Below, piece by piece: positions 22,528-31,492 of a stretch of DNA of 64,000 bases. The translations under genes were made by a program, and so were the position numbers. The notes beneath the pieces are model-generated. The model was given only the letters and a program-made list of their open reading frames with translations, was not told the DNA's origin and did no database searches. Origin of the DNA: CAWDVH01 sp963805705 (GTDB lineage: Bacteria > Actinomycetota > Actinomycetes > Streptosporangiales > Streptosporangiaceae); contig CAWDVH010000005.1 in assembly GCA_963805705.1 (NCBI GenBank), positions 930,001-994,000 on the forward strand. Reading direction: 5' to 3'. Position 1 is the first letter of the stretch; each line of letters opens with the position of its first letter.

Positions 22528-23471
22528 TCGGGTGGCTGATCCGGCGGGTCGCGCAGGCTCTGATCGTGCTGTTCTTCGTGACGGTGTTCACGCTGTTCCT
22601 GGTGCATCTTTTCCCCGGCGGCCCGATCCGGGCGCTGCTCGGCCCGCGGGCCACCGTCCAGCAGGTCGCCCACTACAACCAGCTCTACGGCTTTGACCAG
22701 CCGTTCTACGTGCAGTACCTCAAGTGGGTGGGCCAGCTGCTGCACGGCAACCTCGGCTTTTCCCCCAAGCTCAATCAGTCGGTGTCGAGCCTGATCGCCC
22801 AGGACCTGCCGAAGACGATCGTGCTGGTGGCGCTGGGCACCATCGTCTCCCTGGCGTTCGGCATCCCGCTGGGTGTCTACCAGGCGGTGAAGCGGTACAC
22901 GGCGGGCGATTACGCGCTGACCGGGGTGGCGTTCCTGGGGTATGCGACCCCGCCGTTCCTCGTCGGCCTGCTGCTGGTCGAGTGGTTCGCGGTGGACATT
23001 CACCTGTTCCCGCCGTTCGGGCCGCAGGGCACCACGGTCGCCCAGATCCTGTCCCAGCCCAGTGCCCTGGTGCTGCCGGTGCTCGCGTACTCGTTCGTGC
23101 TGTTCGCACTGTGGAGCCGGTACATGCGCTCCTCGGTGATGGACAACCTGGTGCAGGACTACGTCCGCACCGCGCGGGCCAAGGGAGCCAGCGAGCGCCG
23201 GGTGCTGTGGGGGCACGTGTTCCGCAACTCACTGATGTCGATCATCACCCTGCTCGGGCTCTCCCTGCCGACGCTGGTCGCCGGGGCGATCTTCATCGAG
23301 GTGGTCTTCAACTACCCGGGCATGGGGCTGGCGTTCTTCAATGCCGCACTGAACGTCGACTACCAGGTGCTGCTCGGGTTCACCCTGGTCGCCACGCTGG
23401 CGACGATCCTGGGCAACCTGCTGGCCGACGTGGGGTACGCGGTGCTCGATCCGAGGGTGAGGTACAGCTGA
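22524..23471 (+). CDS. ABC transporter permease, DppB/OppB type
   Basis: 315 residues with six predicted membrane helices. It begins 'MIGWLIRRVAQALIVLFFVTVFTLFLVHLFPGG', the typical N-terminus of the DppB family (first helix followed by a periplasmic segment). The EAA loop that docks on the ATPase is 'DYVRTARAKGASERRVLWGHVFRNS'. The next helix 'LSLPTLVAGAIFIEVVFNYPGMG' is also diagnostic. With the second permease it forms the channel for the peptide taken up by the lipoprotein at 20498. I chose ATG 22524 because the family starts here; translation is coupled to the small leader ORF. Confidence 0.93.
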   Translation: MIGWLIRRVAQALIVLFFVTVFTLFLVHLFPGGPIRALLGPRATVQQVAHYNQLYGFDQPFYVQYLKWVGQLLHGNLGFSPKLNQSVSSLIAQDLPKTIVLVALGTIVSLAFGIPLGVYQAVKRYTAGDYALTGVAFLGYATPPFLVGLLLVEWFAVDIHLFPPFGPQGTTVAQILSQPSALVLPVLAYSFVLFALWSRYMRSSVMDNLVQDYVRTARAKGASERRVLWGHVFRNSLMSIITLLGLSLPTLVAGAIFIEVVFNYPGMGLAFFNAALNVDYQVLLGFTLVATLATILGNLLADVGYAVLDPRVRYS

Positions 23472-24433
23472 TGGCCATCATTCCGCCGCCGGGCGCCGAA
23501 TCCGGGCAGCTGGCCGAGCCAACCGCACTGCTGGCCGAGGCGCCCGGCGCCGCCGAAGGGCCGCTCGCCGCCGCCAAGCCGCGCGGCATGCTGCGCCGCG
23601 GCTGGGAGGTCTTCGCGGAGAACAAGCTCGCGCTGGCCAGCATCGCCATGATCGTGTTCATCGTGCTGTTCTGCTTCGTCGGGCCGCTGCTCTACCACAC
23701 CAACCAGGTGAACACGAACCTGAGCAACACCTTGTGCCCGCCTAGCCACGCGCACCCGCTGGGCTGCGACAACCTCGGCTATGACCAGCTCGGCCGGCTG
23801 ATGGTCGGCGGCCAGACGTCCCTGGAGGTCGGCTTCGCCGCCGCGATCGTGGCGGTCGTGATCGGCACCCTCTACGGGGCCTTCTCCGGGTTCGTCGGCG
23901 GCCCGGTCGACTCGTTCCTGATGCGCGTCGTCGACGCGGGGCTGTCCATCCCGTACATCATGGTGGTCATCATCCTGTCGGTGATCTTCCACCCGGACAA
24001 GCTGATCATGATCTTCATCATCGCGGCGTTCTACTGGCTGGGCGTGGCCCGGCTGTTGCGCGGCGAGACGCTGTCGCTGCGGACCAGGGAGTACGTGCAG
24101 GCGGTCAAGGTCATCGGCGGCCGCCGGGGCCGCGCGATCGTGCGGCACATCGTGCCGAACGCGATCGGCACGATCATCGTGCAGACCACGTTCGCGGTCG
24201 CGGACTCGATCATCATCCTGGCCGGCCTGGGCTTCCTCGGTCTCGGTGTGCAGCCGCCGGCGACCGACTGGGGGGACATGCTGTCGGGCGGCCTGACCTA
24301 CCTGCAGAGCAGCCAGAGCTACTGGTGGCTGATCTACCCGGCCGGCATCGCGATCATCTTGACCTGCGTTGCGTTCAACTTCGTCGGTGACGCGCTGCGC
24401 GACTCGTTCGAGACCCGGCTGCAGCGCCGGTAG
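23471..24433 (+). CDS. ABC transporter permease, DppC/OppC type
   Basis: 320 residues. The ATG shares one base with the upstream stop (TGATG). A cytoplasmic N-terminal stretch rich in Ala/Pro/Glu is followed by the first helix 'LALASIAMIVFIVLFCFVGPLLY' and the OppC N-terminal domain. The signature segment 'HPLGCDNLGYDQLGRLMVGGQTSLEVG' is the conserved HxLGTDxxGRD-type motif of DppC proteins, here with CDNLGYDQLGR. The EAA loop reads 'REYVQAVKVIGGRRGRAIVRHIVPNA', followed by 'GLGFLGLGVQPPATDWGDML'. It pairs with DppB. Confidence 0.93.
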   Translation: MAIIPPPGAESGQLAEPTALLAEAPGAAEGPLAAAKPRGMLRRGWEVFAENKLALASIAMIVFIVLFCFVGPLLYHTNQVNTNLSNTLCPPSHAHPLGCDNLGYDQLGRLMVGGQTSLEVGFAAAIVAVVIGTLYGAFSGFVGGPVDSFLMRVVDAGLSIPYIMVVIILSVIFHPDKLIMIFIIAAFYWLGVARLLRGETLSLRTREYVQAVKVIGGRRGRAIVRHIVPNAIGTIIVQTTFAVADSIIILAGLGFLGLGVQPPATDWGDMLSGGLTYLQSSQSYWWLIYPAGIAIILTCVAFNFVGDALRDSFETRLQRR

Positions 24434-24467
24434 GGCAGGTACGGCCGGGATAGGAGGAGGAGACCTG

Positions 24468-26549
24468 ATGGCGTCGCTACTCGATATCACTGACCTGCGC
24501 ACCGAGATCCAGCTCAAAGAGGGGGTCGTGCACGCGGTCGACGGCGTGACGATCCACGTGGACCCGGGCGAGACGCTGGGCATCGTGGGTGAGTCGGGCT
24601 GCGGCAAGACGATGACCGCGCTGTCGATCATGAACTTGCTGCCCACCGGCGGGTCGATTGCCGGCGGCAGCATCAAGCTCAGCGGCCTGGAAATCAGCGC
24701 GCTTTCCGAGGACGACATGCGCCGGATCCGCGGCAACGAGATCGGCATGATCTTCCAGGACCCGCTGACCTCGCTGAACCCGACCATGACGGTGGGCACC
24801 CAGATCGCAGAGGCCGTCAAGCTGCACCGCGGCGCCGACAAGCGGCAGGCCATGGAGCGGGCCGTCGAGGTGCTTGACCTGGTCGGGCTGCCGCGGGCCA
24901 GGGAACGCATCGCCGAGTACCCGCACCAGTTCTCCGGCGGGATGCGGCAGCGGGTGATGATCGCGATGGCGCTGGCGTGCGAGCCGAAGCTGCTCATCGC
25001 CGACGAGCCGACGACCGCCCTGGACGTGACCATCCAGAAGCAGATCCTCGAGCTGATCGACGACCTGCGGCTGCGGCTGGAGATGTCGGTCATCCTGGTG
25101 ACCCATGACCTCGGGGTGATCGCCGGCCGGGCGGACCGGGTCGCGGTGATGTACGCAGGCAAGATCGTGGAGACGGCCCGTACCGCGACGCTGTTCACTA
25201 ATGCCCGGCACCCCTACACCGAGGCGCTGTTCCATGCGCTGCCGGACAAGGCGGCGGAGACCAAGGAGCGGCTGTACTCGATTCCCGGGATACCGCCGGA
25301 CCTGACCCACCCGACGGCGGCCTGCCGGTTCGCTCCCCGCTGCCGGTACGCAACTGACCATTGCCGCGAGGATGAGCCGCGGCTGGCCGGGGAGACCCCT
25401 GGGCATGAGTTTGCCTGCTTCTACCCAGTCGGCGAGGCGGAGCGGGGCGGGGCGAGGGTTACCACCTCGTTCGAGCAGCCGGCCGCGGCCGACCGGCCTG
25501 CGTTCAGCGGGCCGACTGATGAGGTGCTGCTGAGTGCCGAGCACCTGGTGAAAAACTTCCCGGTGACCAAGGGAGCCGTGCTGCAGCGCCGGGTCGGCTG
25601 GGTCAGCGCGGTAGCCGACGTGAACCTGGCGATCCGCGCCGGCGAGACGTTCGGCCTGGTCGGTGAGTCCGGCTGCGGCAAGACGACGATCGGCAGGCTG
25701 ATTGTCGGCCTGGACATGCCAACGAGCGGCTCGATCAACTTCGAGGGCCGGGACCTGGCCAACAGCAGCGGCCGCGCGTACCGGCGGGAGCGCCAGCACA
25801 TCCAGTTCATGTTCCAGGATTCCTACGCCTCCCTGGACCCGCGGATGCGGGCGGGAACGATCCTGCAGGAGCCGCTCACCGTCCAGCACATCGGCTCGCG
25901 CAGCGACCGGCAGAAGCGCGTCGAGGAAATGCTGGACCACGTCGGGCTGCCGCGCTCGGCGGCCGGGCGGTACCCGCACGAGTTCTCCGGCGGCCAGCGC
26001 CAGCGCCTCGGATTCGCGCGCGCTCTCATGCTGTCCCCGCAGCTGATCGTCGCCGACGAGCCGGTCTCGGCCCTGGACGTCTCGATCCAGGCCCAGATCC
26101 TCAACATGATGCGTGACCTGCAGCGCGAACTCGGGCTGACCTACCTGTTCATCTCCCACGACCTGGCGGTCGTCCGCTACCTGTCCAGCCAGATCGGCGT
26201 CATGTACCTGGGCAAGCTGGTCGAGGTCGGCCCGGCCGACGAGGTGTACCTGACGCCGGCCCACCCCTACACCAAGGGACTGCTCGACTCCGCGCCGGTG
26301 GCCGATCCCGAAGCCGAGAAGGCCAAGGTCCGCGCGGGCATCACCGGGGAGCTGCCCAGCGCCATCAACCCGCCCTCGGGCTGCAGGTTCCGTACCCGCT
26401 GCCCGCTCGCCGAGGAGATCTGCGCCGAGGTCGAGCCGCAGCTCAGATCGTTCAGCGGGAACGGCCACCAGGCGGCCTGCCACTTTCCGCTGCTATCCCC
26501 GTTTGCCGCGGAGAGCCCGGCGCCCCCGATCGACACCTCGGCACCGTAG
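24468..26549 (+). CDS. fused double ATPase of the peptide ABC transporter (DppD-DppF fusion)
   Basis: 693 residues containing two complete ABC modules. The first has Walker A GESGCGKT near residues 42-49, signature 'FSGGMRQR' and Walker B 'LLIADEPTT'. The second has GESGCGKT near 399-406, 'FSGGQRQR' and 'LIVADEPVS'. Each module ends in the oligopeptide/dipeptide C-terminal cysteine-rich motif (CRFAPRCRYATDHC, CRFRTRCPLAEEIC), which in family members can hold an iron-sulfur cluster. In many bacteria these halves are separate dppD and dppF genes; here they are joined by a linker near 320-365. A GGAGGAGA site sets the start at 24468. It ends the operon. Confidence 0.93.
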   Translation: MASLLDITDLRTEIQLKEGVVHAVDGVTIHVDPGETLGIVGESGCGKTMTALSIMNLLPTGGSIAGGSIKLSGLEISALSEDDMRRIRGNEIGMIFQDPLTSLNPTMTVGTQIAEAVKLHRGADKRQAMERAVEVLDLVGLPRARERIAEYPHQFSGGMRQRVMIAMALACEPKLLIADEPTTALDVTIQKQILELIDDLRLRLEMSVILVTHDLGVIAGRADRVAVMYAGKIVETARTATLFTNARHPYTEALFHALPDKAAETKERLYSIPGIPPDLTHPTAACRFAPRCRYATDHCREDEPRLAGETPGHEFACFYPVGEAERGGARVTTSFEQPAAADRPAFSGPTDEVLLSAEHLVKNFPVTKGAVLQRRVGWVSAVADVNLAIRAGETFGLVGESGCGKTTIGRLIVGLDMPTSGSINFEGRDLANSSGRAYRRERQHIQFMFQDSYASLDPRMRAGTILQEPLTVQHIGSRSDRQKRVEEMLDHVGLPRSAAGRYPHEFSGGQRQRLGFARALMLSPQLIVADEPVSALDVSIQAQILNMMRDLQRELGLTYLFISHDLAVVRYLSSQIGVMYLGKLVEVGPADEVYLTPAHPYTKGLLDSAPVADPEAEKAKVRAGITGELPSAINPPSGCRFRTRCPLAEEICAEVEPQLRSFSGNGHQAACHFPLLSPFAAESPAPPIDTSAP

Positions 26550-26628
26550 CGGCATCGGCCACCAGCTCAGCGGCCTGCTCCGATCGCCAGGGCCGGGAAG
26601 ACCCAGCTTTCGGGGCTGATGGCGAAAC

Positions 26629-27276
26629 TCAGCGCCTGAACCACGCGCCCTCGATGAGGGCCTGCTGCAAGCGGTCGGCGGTGGCCACGTCGGGCGGCCG
26701 TGCCGCCAGCACGTCCGCGTAAAGGAATGACTCGCCCAGCCGCACCAGCGCGTAGGCGAGGGCGCCCGGCTCGATGAGCGGCACCAGGCCGAACTCGGCC
26801 ATGTCCCGGCGCAGGAGAGACTCGGCGAAGGTCACGATCCCGGTCTGCACCCGGCCGCGCGGGTCGGTGAGCACCCGCAGCGTCAGGGCCGGCTCATCGT
26901 CAAGCAGCCGGCGCAGGCCTGGTGACTGAGACACGATCGCGTTGAGGTGCCGGCCGGTACCGGGGGTGTGCAGCGCACCCGCCGGCCGCTCGGCCTCCCA
27001 TCGCTGTGCGGCCGTCACCAGCGTGCGCTCGGTGAGCACCCAGAGGGCCTGGCCCAGCAGCGCCTCTCGGCCGCCCGCGTGCCGGAACAGCGTCGCTCGG
27101 GACACGCCCAGCTCATCCGCGAGGCCCTGCATGTCGAGGCGCCTCCCGTCGCGCACCCACCGCGCGGCGAGGTCCACGCAGCGAGCGGACCCGGTCGCGG
27201 CCTGGCCCGACGCACCTGAGAGGCCCGGCAGGCGGCCGACGTGCACAGGGCCGGCGTGCACGGTGTCGGAGTGCAC
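26629..27276 (-). CDS. TetR-family regulator with QsdR-like C-terminal domain
   Basis: The helix-turn-helix is 'MQGLADELGVSRATLFRHAGGREALLGQAL' at about residues 48-78 of 215. The C-terminal part 'SPGLRRLLDDEPALTLRVLTDPRGRVQTGIVTFAESLL' and 'LIEPGALAYALVRLGESFLYADVLA' matches the TetR_C_QsdR group, named for the regulator of a Rhodococcus lactonase operon. I place the start at GTG 27276, ten bases after the dehydrogenase stop; other GTG codons nearby (for example in VHAG or VHVG) are possible. It is co-directional with the aldehyde dehydrogenase and likely represses that gene and perhaps the divergent monooxygenase. Confidence 0.85.
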   Translation of the reverse strand: MHSDTVHAGPVHVGRLPGLSGASGQAATGSARCVDLAARWVRDGRRLDMQGLADELGVSRATLFRHAGGREALLGQALWVLTERTLVTAAQRWEAERPAGALHTPGTGRHLNAIVSQSPGLRRLLDDEPALTLRVLTDPRGRVQTGIVTFAESLLRRDMAEFGLVPLIEPGALAYALVRLGESFLYADVLAARPPDVATADRLQQALIEGAWFRR

Positions 27277-27286
27277 CGTGTCCCGG

Positions 27287-28771
27287 TCAGGCGCTGCCGG
27301 GCTCGGCGGCGTCGGCGGGCGCCGCGCCGAGGACGCTGTCGACGATGGCCTGCGCCGCCGGCCCGTACGGCGGCAGGAACGCGTCGGCCAGGTCGCCCGT
27401 CCCGCGCACGACCACGCCCCGCGGGTTGGAGAACTCGCGGAATCCCTCGATCCCGTGGTGCCGGCCGCTGCCGCTCTGCCCGACCCCGCCGAAGCCCAGT
27501 GACGGCAGGGCACCCTGAACAGCGCAGATGTTGACGCACGCACCGCCCGAGGTCGTCTGGCGCAGCACATGGTCGGCGACGCTGGTGTCCTTGCTGAAGA
27601 CGTAGAGCCCCAGCGGGCGCTCGCCATCGTTCACTTCGGCCAGCGCCTCGTCGAGGTCGTCGTACGGGATGACCGGCAGGATGGGGCCGAAGATCTCCTC
27701 TTGCATGATGCGCAGGTCCTTCGGCGGGTCGATCACCAGGACCAGCGGCATCCGGCGGGTGGCCAGGTCGCCCTCGCCGCCCAGCGAAATCACCCGGGCC
27801 CCGGCGGCCCTGGCCTCGTCGATCATCGTGACGATCCGCTCCAGGTGCCGCTCGGTGATGATGCCGGTGCAGTCCGCCGAGGACGCGTAGTCCGGCAGCT
27901 CGCCGGTCAGGTAGTGCTCGGCATGCGCGACGAAGGCATCGACCTGCGCCCGCGGGACCAGGGCGTAGTCGACCGAGATGCACATCTGGCCGTTCTTGAT
28001 GAGCTTGGTGCCGATGACGCCGCGCACGCTGTCGGCGTCGACGCTGTCGGCGGCCAGGATGGCCGGGCACTTGCCGCCGAGCTCCAGCGTCACCGGCACG
28101 AGGTTGCCCGCCGCGGCCCGCGCGACCTCGCGGCCGATCTCCGGGCTGCCGGTATACAGCAGGTGGTCCCAGCGCAGCGTCGGGAACTCCTTGGCCAGCG
28201 TCAGGCCGCCGACCGAGACCGCGACGCGGTCCTCGGGGAAGGTCTCGGAAATCATCCGCCGGAGCAGGTCCGCGCATGCGGGCGTGTAGTCCGAGGGCTT
28301 GATGATCACCCGGTTGCCCGCGGCGAGCATCTCTACCAGCGGGCCGACTGACAGGTCGAACGGGAAGTTCCACGGGACGATGTTGCCGATGACGCCCTTG
28401 GGCTGGAAGCGGATGCCGGCCCGCGCCGTGCCGTAGAACGCCGGCTCGACGTGACGCTCGTCCTCGGCCATCCAGGTGTCAAGCTGCTCCACCGCGGAGG
28501 CGGCGCGGCCGGCGACGCCGAGCACCTCGACGAGGTCGGTGAACAGCTCGGGGTGCACCGCGAAGTCGGCGCTCATCGCCGCCCGGATCTCGTCGCGGTG
28601 GCCAAGCAGCATGCCGGCCAGGGCCATCAGGTGGCCCTTGCGCTCCGCGGCCTCGGGGTAGGGGTCCGCCCGGAACGCCGTGCGCTGCGCGGCGTGCAGC
28701 CGGTGCAGTTCCGCGATCGCCGGGCCGTCATCGGCCTCTGTGGCGCTGGAGGGTGTGACGAGCATGGTCAT
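27287..28771 (-). CDS. aldehyde dehydrogenase, coniferyl-aldehyde dehydrogenase type
   Basis: 494 residues. It oxidises an aldehyde to the acid with NAD(P)+. Conserved parts are 'GVIGNIVPWNFPFDLSVGPLVEMLAAGNRVIIKPSDYTP' (nucleotide-binding side), the glutamate in 'VTLELGGKCPAIL' and the catalytic cysteine in 'NGQMCISVDYALVP'. This last context, together with 'DLRIMQEEIFGPILPVIPYDDLDEA', is the coniferyl aldehyde dehydrogenase subgroup rather than the general ALDH family. The substrate may differ. AGGAGG precedes the ATG. It forms a unit with the downstream TetR gene and is divergent from a Baeyer-Villiger-type monooxygenase, suggesting degradation of a ketone or aromatic compound. Confidence 0.9.
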   Translation of the reverse strand: MTMLVTPSSATEADDGPAIAELHRLHAAQRTAFRADPYPEAAERKGHLMALAGMLLGHRDEIRAAMSADFAVHPELFTDLVEVLGVAGRAASAVEQLDTWMAEDERHVEPAFYGTARAGIRFQPKGVIGNIVPWNFPFDLSVGPLVEMLAAGNRVIIKPSDYTPACADLLRRMISETFPEDRVAVSVGGLTLAKEFPTLRWDHLLYTGSPEIGREVARAAAGNLVPVTLELGGKCPAILAADSVDADSVRGVIGTKLIKNGQMCISVDYALVPRAQVDAFVAHAEHYLTGELPDYASSADCTGIITERHLERIVTMIDEARAAGARVISLGGEGDLATRRMPLVLVIDPPKDLRIMQEEIFGPILPVIPYDDLDEALAEVNDGERPLGLYVFSKDTSVADHVLRQTTSGGACVNICAVQGALPSLGFGGVGQSGSGRHHGIEGFREFSNPRGVVVRGTGDLADAFLPPYGPAAQAIVDSVLGAAPADAAEPGSA

Positions 28772-28931
28772 GGGGCCTCCTGAATGTGCGATGGCTGCCG
28801 TCCTGGCTTGCGCCGGCCTGGCTCAGGCAGCCACCTCCGCATGATACATCTGCCGCATCTGTTGCACTGGCTGCCGGCCGGTGTCATCCTGCACGCATGC
28901 GCCGGTAGCACTAACAACCGTCAGGAGCACC

Positions 28932-30461
28932 GTGACCGCCACTGCCGCCTCCTCCAGGGACGCGACCGCGCCAGCGGACGCGACCGCGCCTGAGCACGTG
29001 GACGTGCTGATCGTGGGCGCCGGCCTGTCCGGGATCGGCGCCGCCTGCCATCTGCAGACGGACGCTCCCGGCACCTCGTATGAGATCCTCGAGGCGCGCG
29101 GCGCGAGCGGCGGGACGTGGGACCTGTTCAGGTATCCCGGTATCCGGTCAGACTCCGACATGTTCACCCTCGGCTATGCCTTCCGCCCCTGGCAGGAGGC
29201 CAAGGCGATCGCCGGGGGCGAGGAGATCCTGCGCTACGTCCGGGAGACCGCGACGGCGTACGGCATCGATGAGCACATCAGCTACCACTCCCGCGTCGTG
29301 CGGGCCGACTGGGACGGCCAGTACGCCCGCTGGACCGTGACCGTCGAGCACGCCGAGTCGGGAGCGCGCACCACCCGGACCTGCGGCTTCCTTTTCGTGT
29401 GCTCGGGCTACTACCGGTACGACCAGGGCTATACGCCCGCCTGGCCAGGCCGCGAGGACTTCGCCGGCGTGGTGGTGCATCCGCAGCACTGGCCGGAGGA
29501 CCTCGATGTCACCGGCCGGCGGGTCGTCGTCATCGGCAGCGGGGCGACGGCCGTCACCCTGGTCCCGGCGCTAGCGGAGACGGCCGCGCACGTGACCATG
29601 CTGCAGCGCTCACCGTCGTTCGTCCTGGCGTTCCCGACCCGTGATCCGATCGCGGACCTGCTGCGCCGGGTGCTGCCCGAGCGCCAGGCCTACGCCGCGG
29701 TGCGATGGAAGAACGTTCAGCTGGCGACCGTGATCTACACCATGTGCCGCAAGCACCCGGCCCGGATGCGGGCCCTGCTCCGCAGGGGAGTCCTCAGCCG
29801 CCTGCCTGCGGGCTACGACGTCGACCGGCACTTCACCCCGGATTACGAGCCCTGGGACCAGCGCATGTGCCTGGTGCCGGACGGTGACCTGTTCACGGCC
29901 ATCCGGTCCGGCCGGGCCGACGTGGTGACCGATCACATCGAGGCGTTCACCGCGACCGGGCTGCGGCTGCGCTCCGGCGCGACGCTCCAGGCCGACGTGA
30001 TCGTCACCGCGACGGGCCTGAATCTGCTCCCCCTGGGCGGCATCGAGCTGACCGTCGACGGGGAGGCGGTCCTGATCCCGCAGCGCGTCGCCTACAAGGG
30101 GATGATGCTCGACGGAGTCCCCAACCTGGCCTTCACGCTGGGTTACACCAATGCCTCCTGGACGCTCAAGGTCGAGCGTGTCTGCGCGTATGTCGGCCGC
30201 ATGCTGCACTCCATGCAGCGCAGCGGCTATGCGGTCGTCACTCCGCGGCTGCCGTCCGAGCCGATGAGCACCTCGCCGTTCATCGACATGACCTCCGGCT
30301 ATTTCGAGCGCTCGCGCGCCAGCCTGCCACTGCAGGGCGACCGGGCGCCGTGGCGGCTGCAGCAGCACTACCGTAAGGACTCGGCGCTGTTCCGCAGGCC
30401 CAGCCGCGACGAGGAGCTGGAGTTCCGGCCAGCCGCGGCGCAGCTGCAGCCAAAGAGCTGA
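28932..30461 (+). CDS. flavin-containing monooxygenase, Baeyer-Villiger type
   Basis: 509 residues. It has two Rossmann motifs, 'VLIVGAGLSGIGAACHL' for FAD near residue 25 and 'VVVIGSGATAVTL' for NADPH near 200. Between them 'FAGVVVHPQHWP' (from residue 177) fits the FxGxxxHxxxWP fingerprint of Baeyer-Villiger monooxygenases, which insert oxygen next to a ketone to give an ester or lactone. 'GASGGTWDLFRYPGIRSDSDMFTLGYAF' also matches this class. I chose GTG 28932 for its AGGAG at 28923-28927; ATG 28881 would add 17 residues without a good site. The enzyme probably works with the divergent aldehyde dehydrogenase. Confidence 0.92.
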   Translation: MTATAASSRDATAPADATAPEHVDVLIVGAGLSGIGAACHLQTDAPGTSYEILEARGASGGTWDLFRYPGIRSDSDMFTLGYAFRPWQEAKAIAGGEEILRYVRETATAYGIDEHISYHSRVVRADWDGQYARWTVTVEHAESGARTTRTCGFLFVCSGYYRYDQGYTPAWPGREDFAGVVVHPQHWPEDLDVTGRRVVVIGSGATAVTLVPALAETAAHVTMLQRSPSFVLAFPTRDPIADLLRRVLPERQAYAAVRWKNVQLATVIYTMCRKHPARMRALLRRGVLSRLPAGYDVDRHFTPDYEPWDQRMCLVPDGDLFTAIRSGRADVVTDHIEAFTATGLRLRSGATLQADVIVTATGLNLLPLGGIELTVDGEAVLIPQRVAYKGMMLDGVPNLAFTLGYTNASWTLKVERVCAYVGRMLHSMQRSGYAVVTPRLPSEPMSTSPFIDMTSGYFERSRASLPLQGDRAPWRLQQHYRKDSALFRRPSRDEELEFRPAAAQLQPKS

Positions 30462-30557
30462 GGCCGTCACTCGCGTGGCTGCTCGCTGAGCGGGGCAGGC
30501 CCGCACGGTGGGCCTCTGCGCCCAGGCGGGATACCCGCGCCCGACGACGCCGCGGCT

Positions 30558-30767
30558 TTACTGCTCGGCTTCGTACTTAAACGAGATCTGCAGCTTGGTG
30601 CGGTAGGTGATCGCCCCGCTCTCGTCGAGATGAATGTCCTGCTCGACTACCTCGGCGACCCGGATATCGCGGATCGTCTGGCCCGCGGTCCTGATCGCCT
30701 CAGCGGCGGCGTCCTCCCACGATGTACTGCTGGTCCCGATGATGTCGATCACCTTGTACACGCTCAT
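30558..30767 (-). CDS. dodecin family flavin-binding protein
   Basis: 69 residues from ATG 30767, which has GGGAGGAG upstream. 'MSVYKVIDIIGTSSTSWEDAAAEAI', 'IRDIRVAEVVEQDIHL' and 'YRTKLQISFKYE' give the beta-alpha-beta-beta fold of dodecins, which assemble into hollow dodecamers storing FMN or riboflavin-type flavins (and CoA in some actinobacteria). The tryptophan of the family ('TSWEDA') that stacks on the flavin is present. An in-frame upstream ATG (30797) is unlikely since the ribosome site favours 30767. The gene is transcribed alone, opposite the monooxygenase; a link in flavin supply is possible but not shown. Confidence 0.93.
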   Translation of the reverse strand: MSVYKVIDIIGTSSTSWEDAAAEAIRTAGQTIRDIRVAEVVEQDIHLDESGAITYRTKLQISFKYEAEQ

Positions 30768-30918
30768 GGCGTCTCCTCCCTGCGATTTCCAGATCATATG
30801 CCGGCAGCGCCGGTCAGGCCGGTGACGGCTTGTGCGAGTCTGGCCTGATCACTGGCGGCCAGGGCATAGGTGCCTGAGCGGCTCATCGCGCCGGATGGCT
30901 CTGAGCGCAGGAGGAGTG

Positions 30919-31329
30919 ATGACGCAAGGCTTTGAAGAGGACGTGGCTCCGGCCGGGACGCACGAGGACGCGCGGCCGGCCGGGACGGAAACGGTCCCCG
31001 AGGGGATGGTGGCTGAATTCTCGTCCCTGACGACTCCCTACTGCTGGGTCATCACCGAGGATCTGCTGGCCGGATACGACGGCGCTGCGCCGAGCGCGGT
31101 CGGCCGGTTCGGGCCGCCCGAAGCGGGCCTGGCTGACCTCCACGAGGCGCTGTGCTGCGGGAAGTGGTTTCGGCTCGGCCGCAGTCCAGGTGAGCCGGTC
31201 GCGGTGGGCCGCATCTATGACCCCGCCGGAGACAACGACCGCGTTCCCCTGCAGGAGGTCGGCCAGGAGACCTGGGGAGCTACCAGGATCGAGTACCGGC
31301 AGGGCGGCCAGTGGGAAGACTCGCCCTGA
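30919..31329 (+). CDS. hypothetical protein, 136 aa
   Basis: I do not recognise the family. ATG 30919 follows GGAGGAG by two bases and is the best start. The protein begins with a charged, low-complexity stretch (residues 1-30). It then has an ordered part containing 'SLTTPYCWVITEDLLAG', 'VGRFGPPEAGLADLHEALCCGKWFRL' and 'VAVGRIYDPAGDNDRVPLQEVG', with a pair of adjacent cysteines. No signal or membrane segment is seen. Real protein-like text and the strong ribosome site support a gene; function is unknown. Confidence 0.65.
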   Translation: MTQGFEEDVAPAGTHEDARPAGTETVPEGMVAEFSSLTTPYCWVITEDLLAGYDGAAPSAVGRFGPPEAGLADLHEALCCGKWFRLGRSPGEPVAVGRIYDPAGDNDRVPLQEVGQETWGATRIEYRQGGQWEDSP

Positions 31330-31376
31330 CCCGGGACCGGTGCGGTTCAGGAGGCCCCGATGCGGCGGATCGGCAT

Positions 31377-31396
31377 CATGTGACGCAGGTCACATG
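31377..31396. promoter_or_regulatory. CRP/FNR-family operator-like palindrome
   Basis: CATGTGAC-GCAG-GTCACATG is a perfect 8+4+8 palindrome containing TGTGA-N6-TCACA, the classical cAMP-receptor-protein consensus also used by actinobacterial Crp/GlxR proteins. It lies 97 bases before the start of the small secreted protein at 31493, a distance fitting control of its promoter. Confidence 0.7.
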
Positions 31397-31492
31397 CAAC
31401 CGGAGAGCAGCGGAGTAACAGGACGGGAGACCGCGTCGCTTAAGTCGGTGTTGTTCCTGCCTCAGGACTGAGGCCCAACCCGAAGGAGAGCA

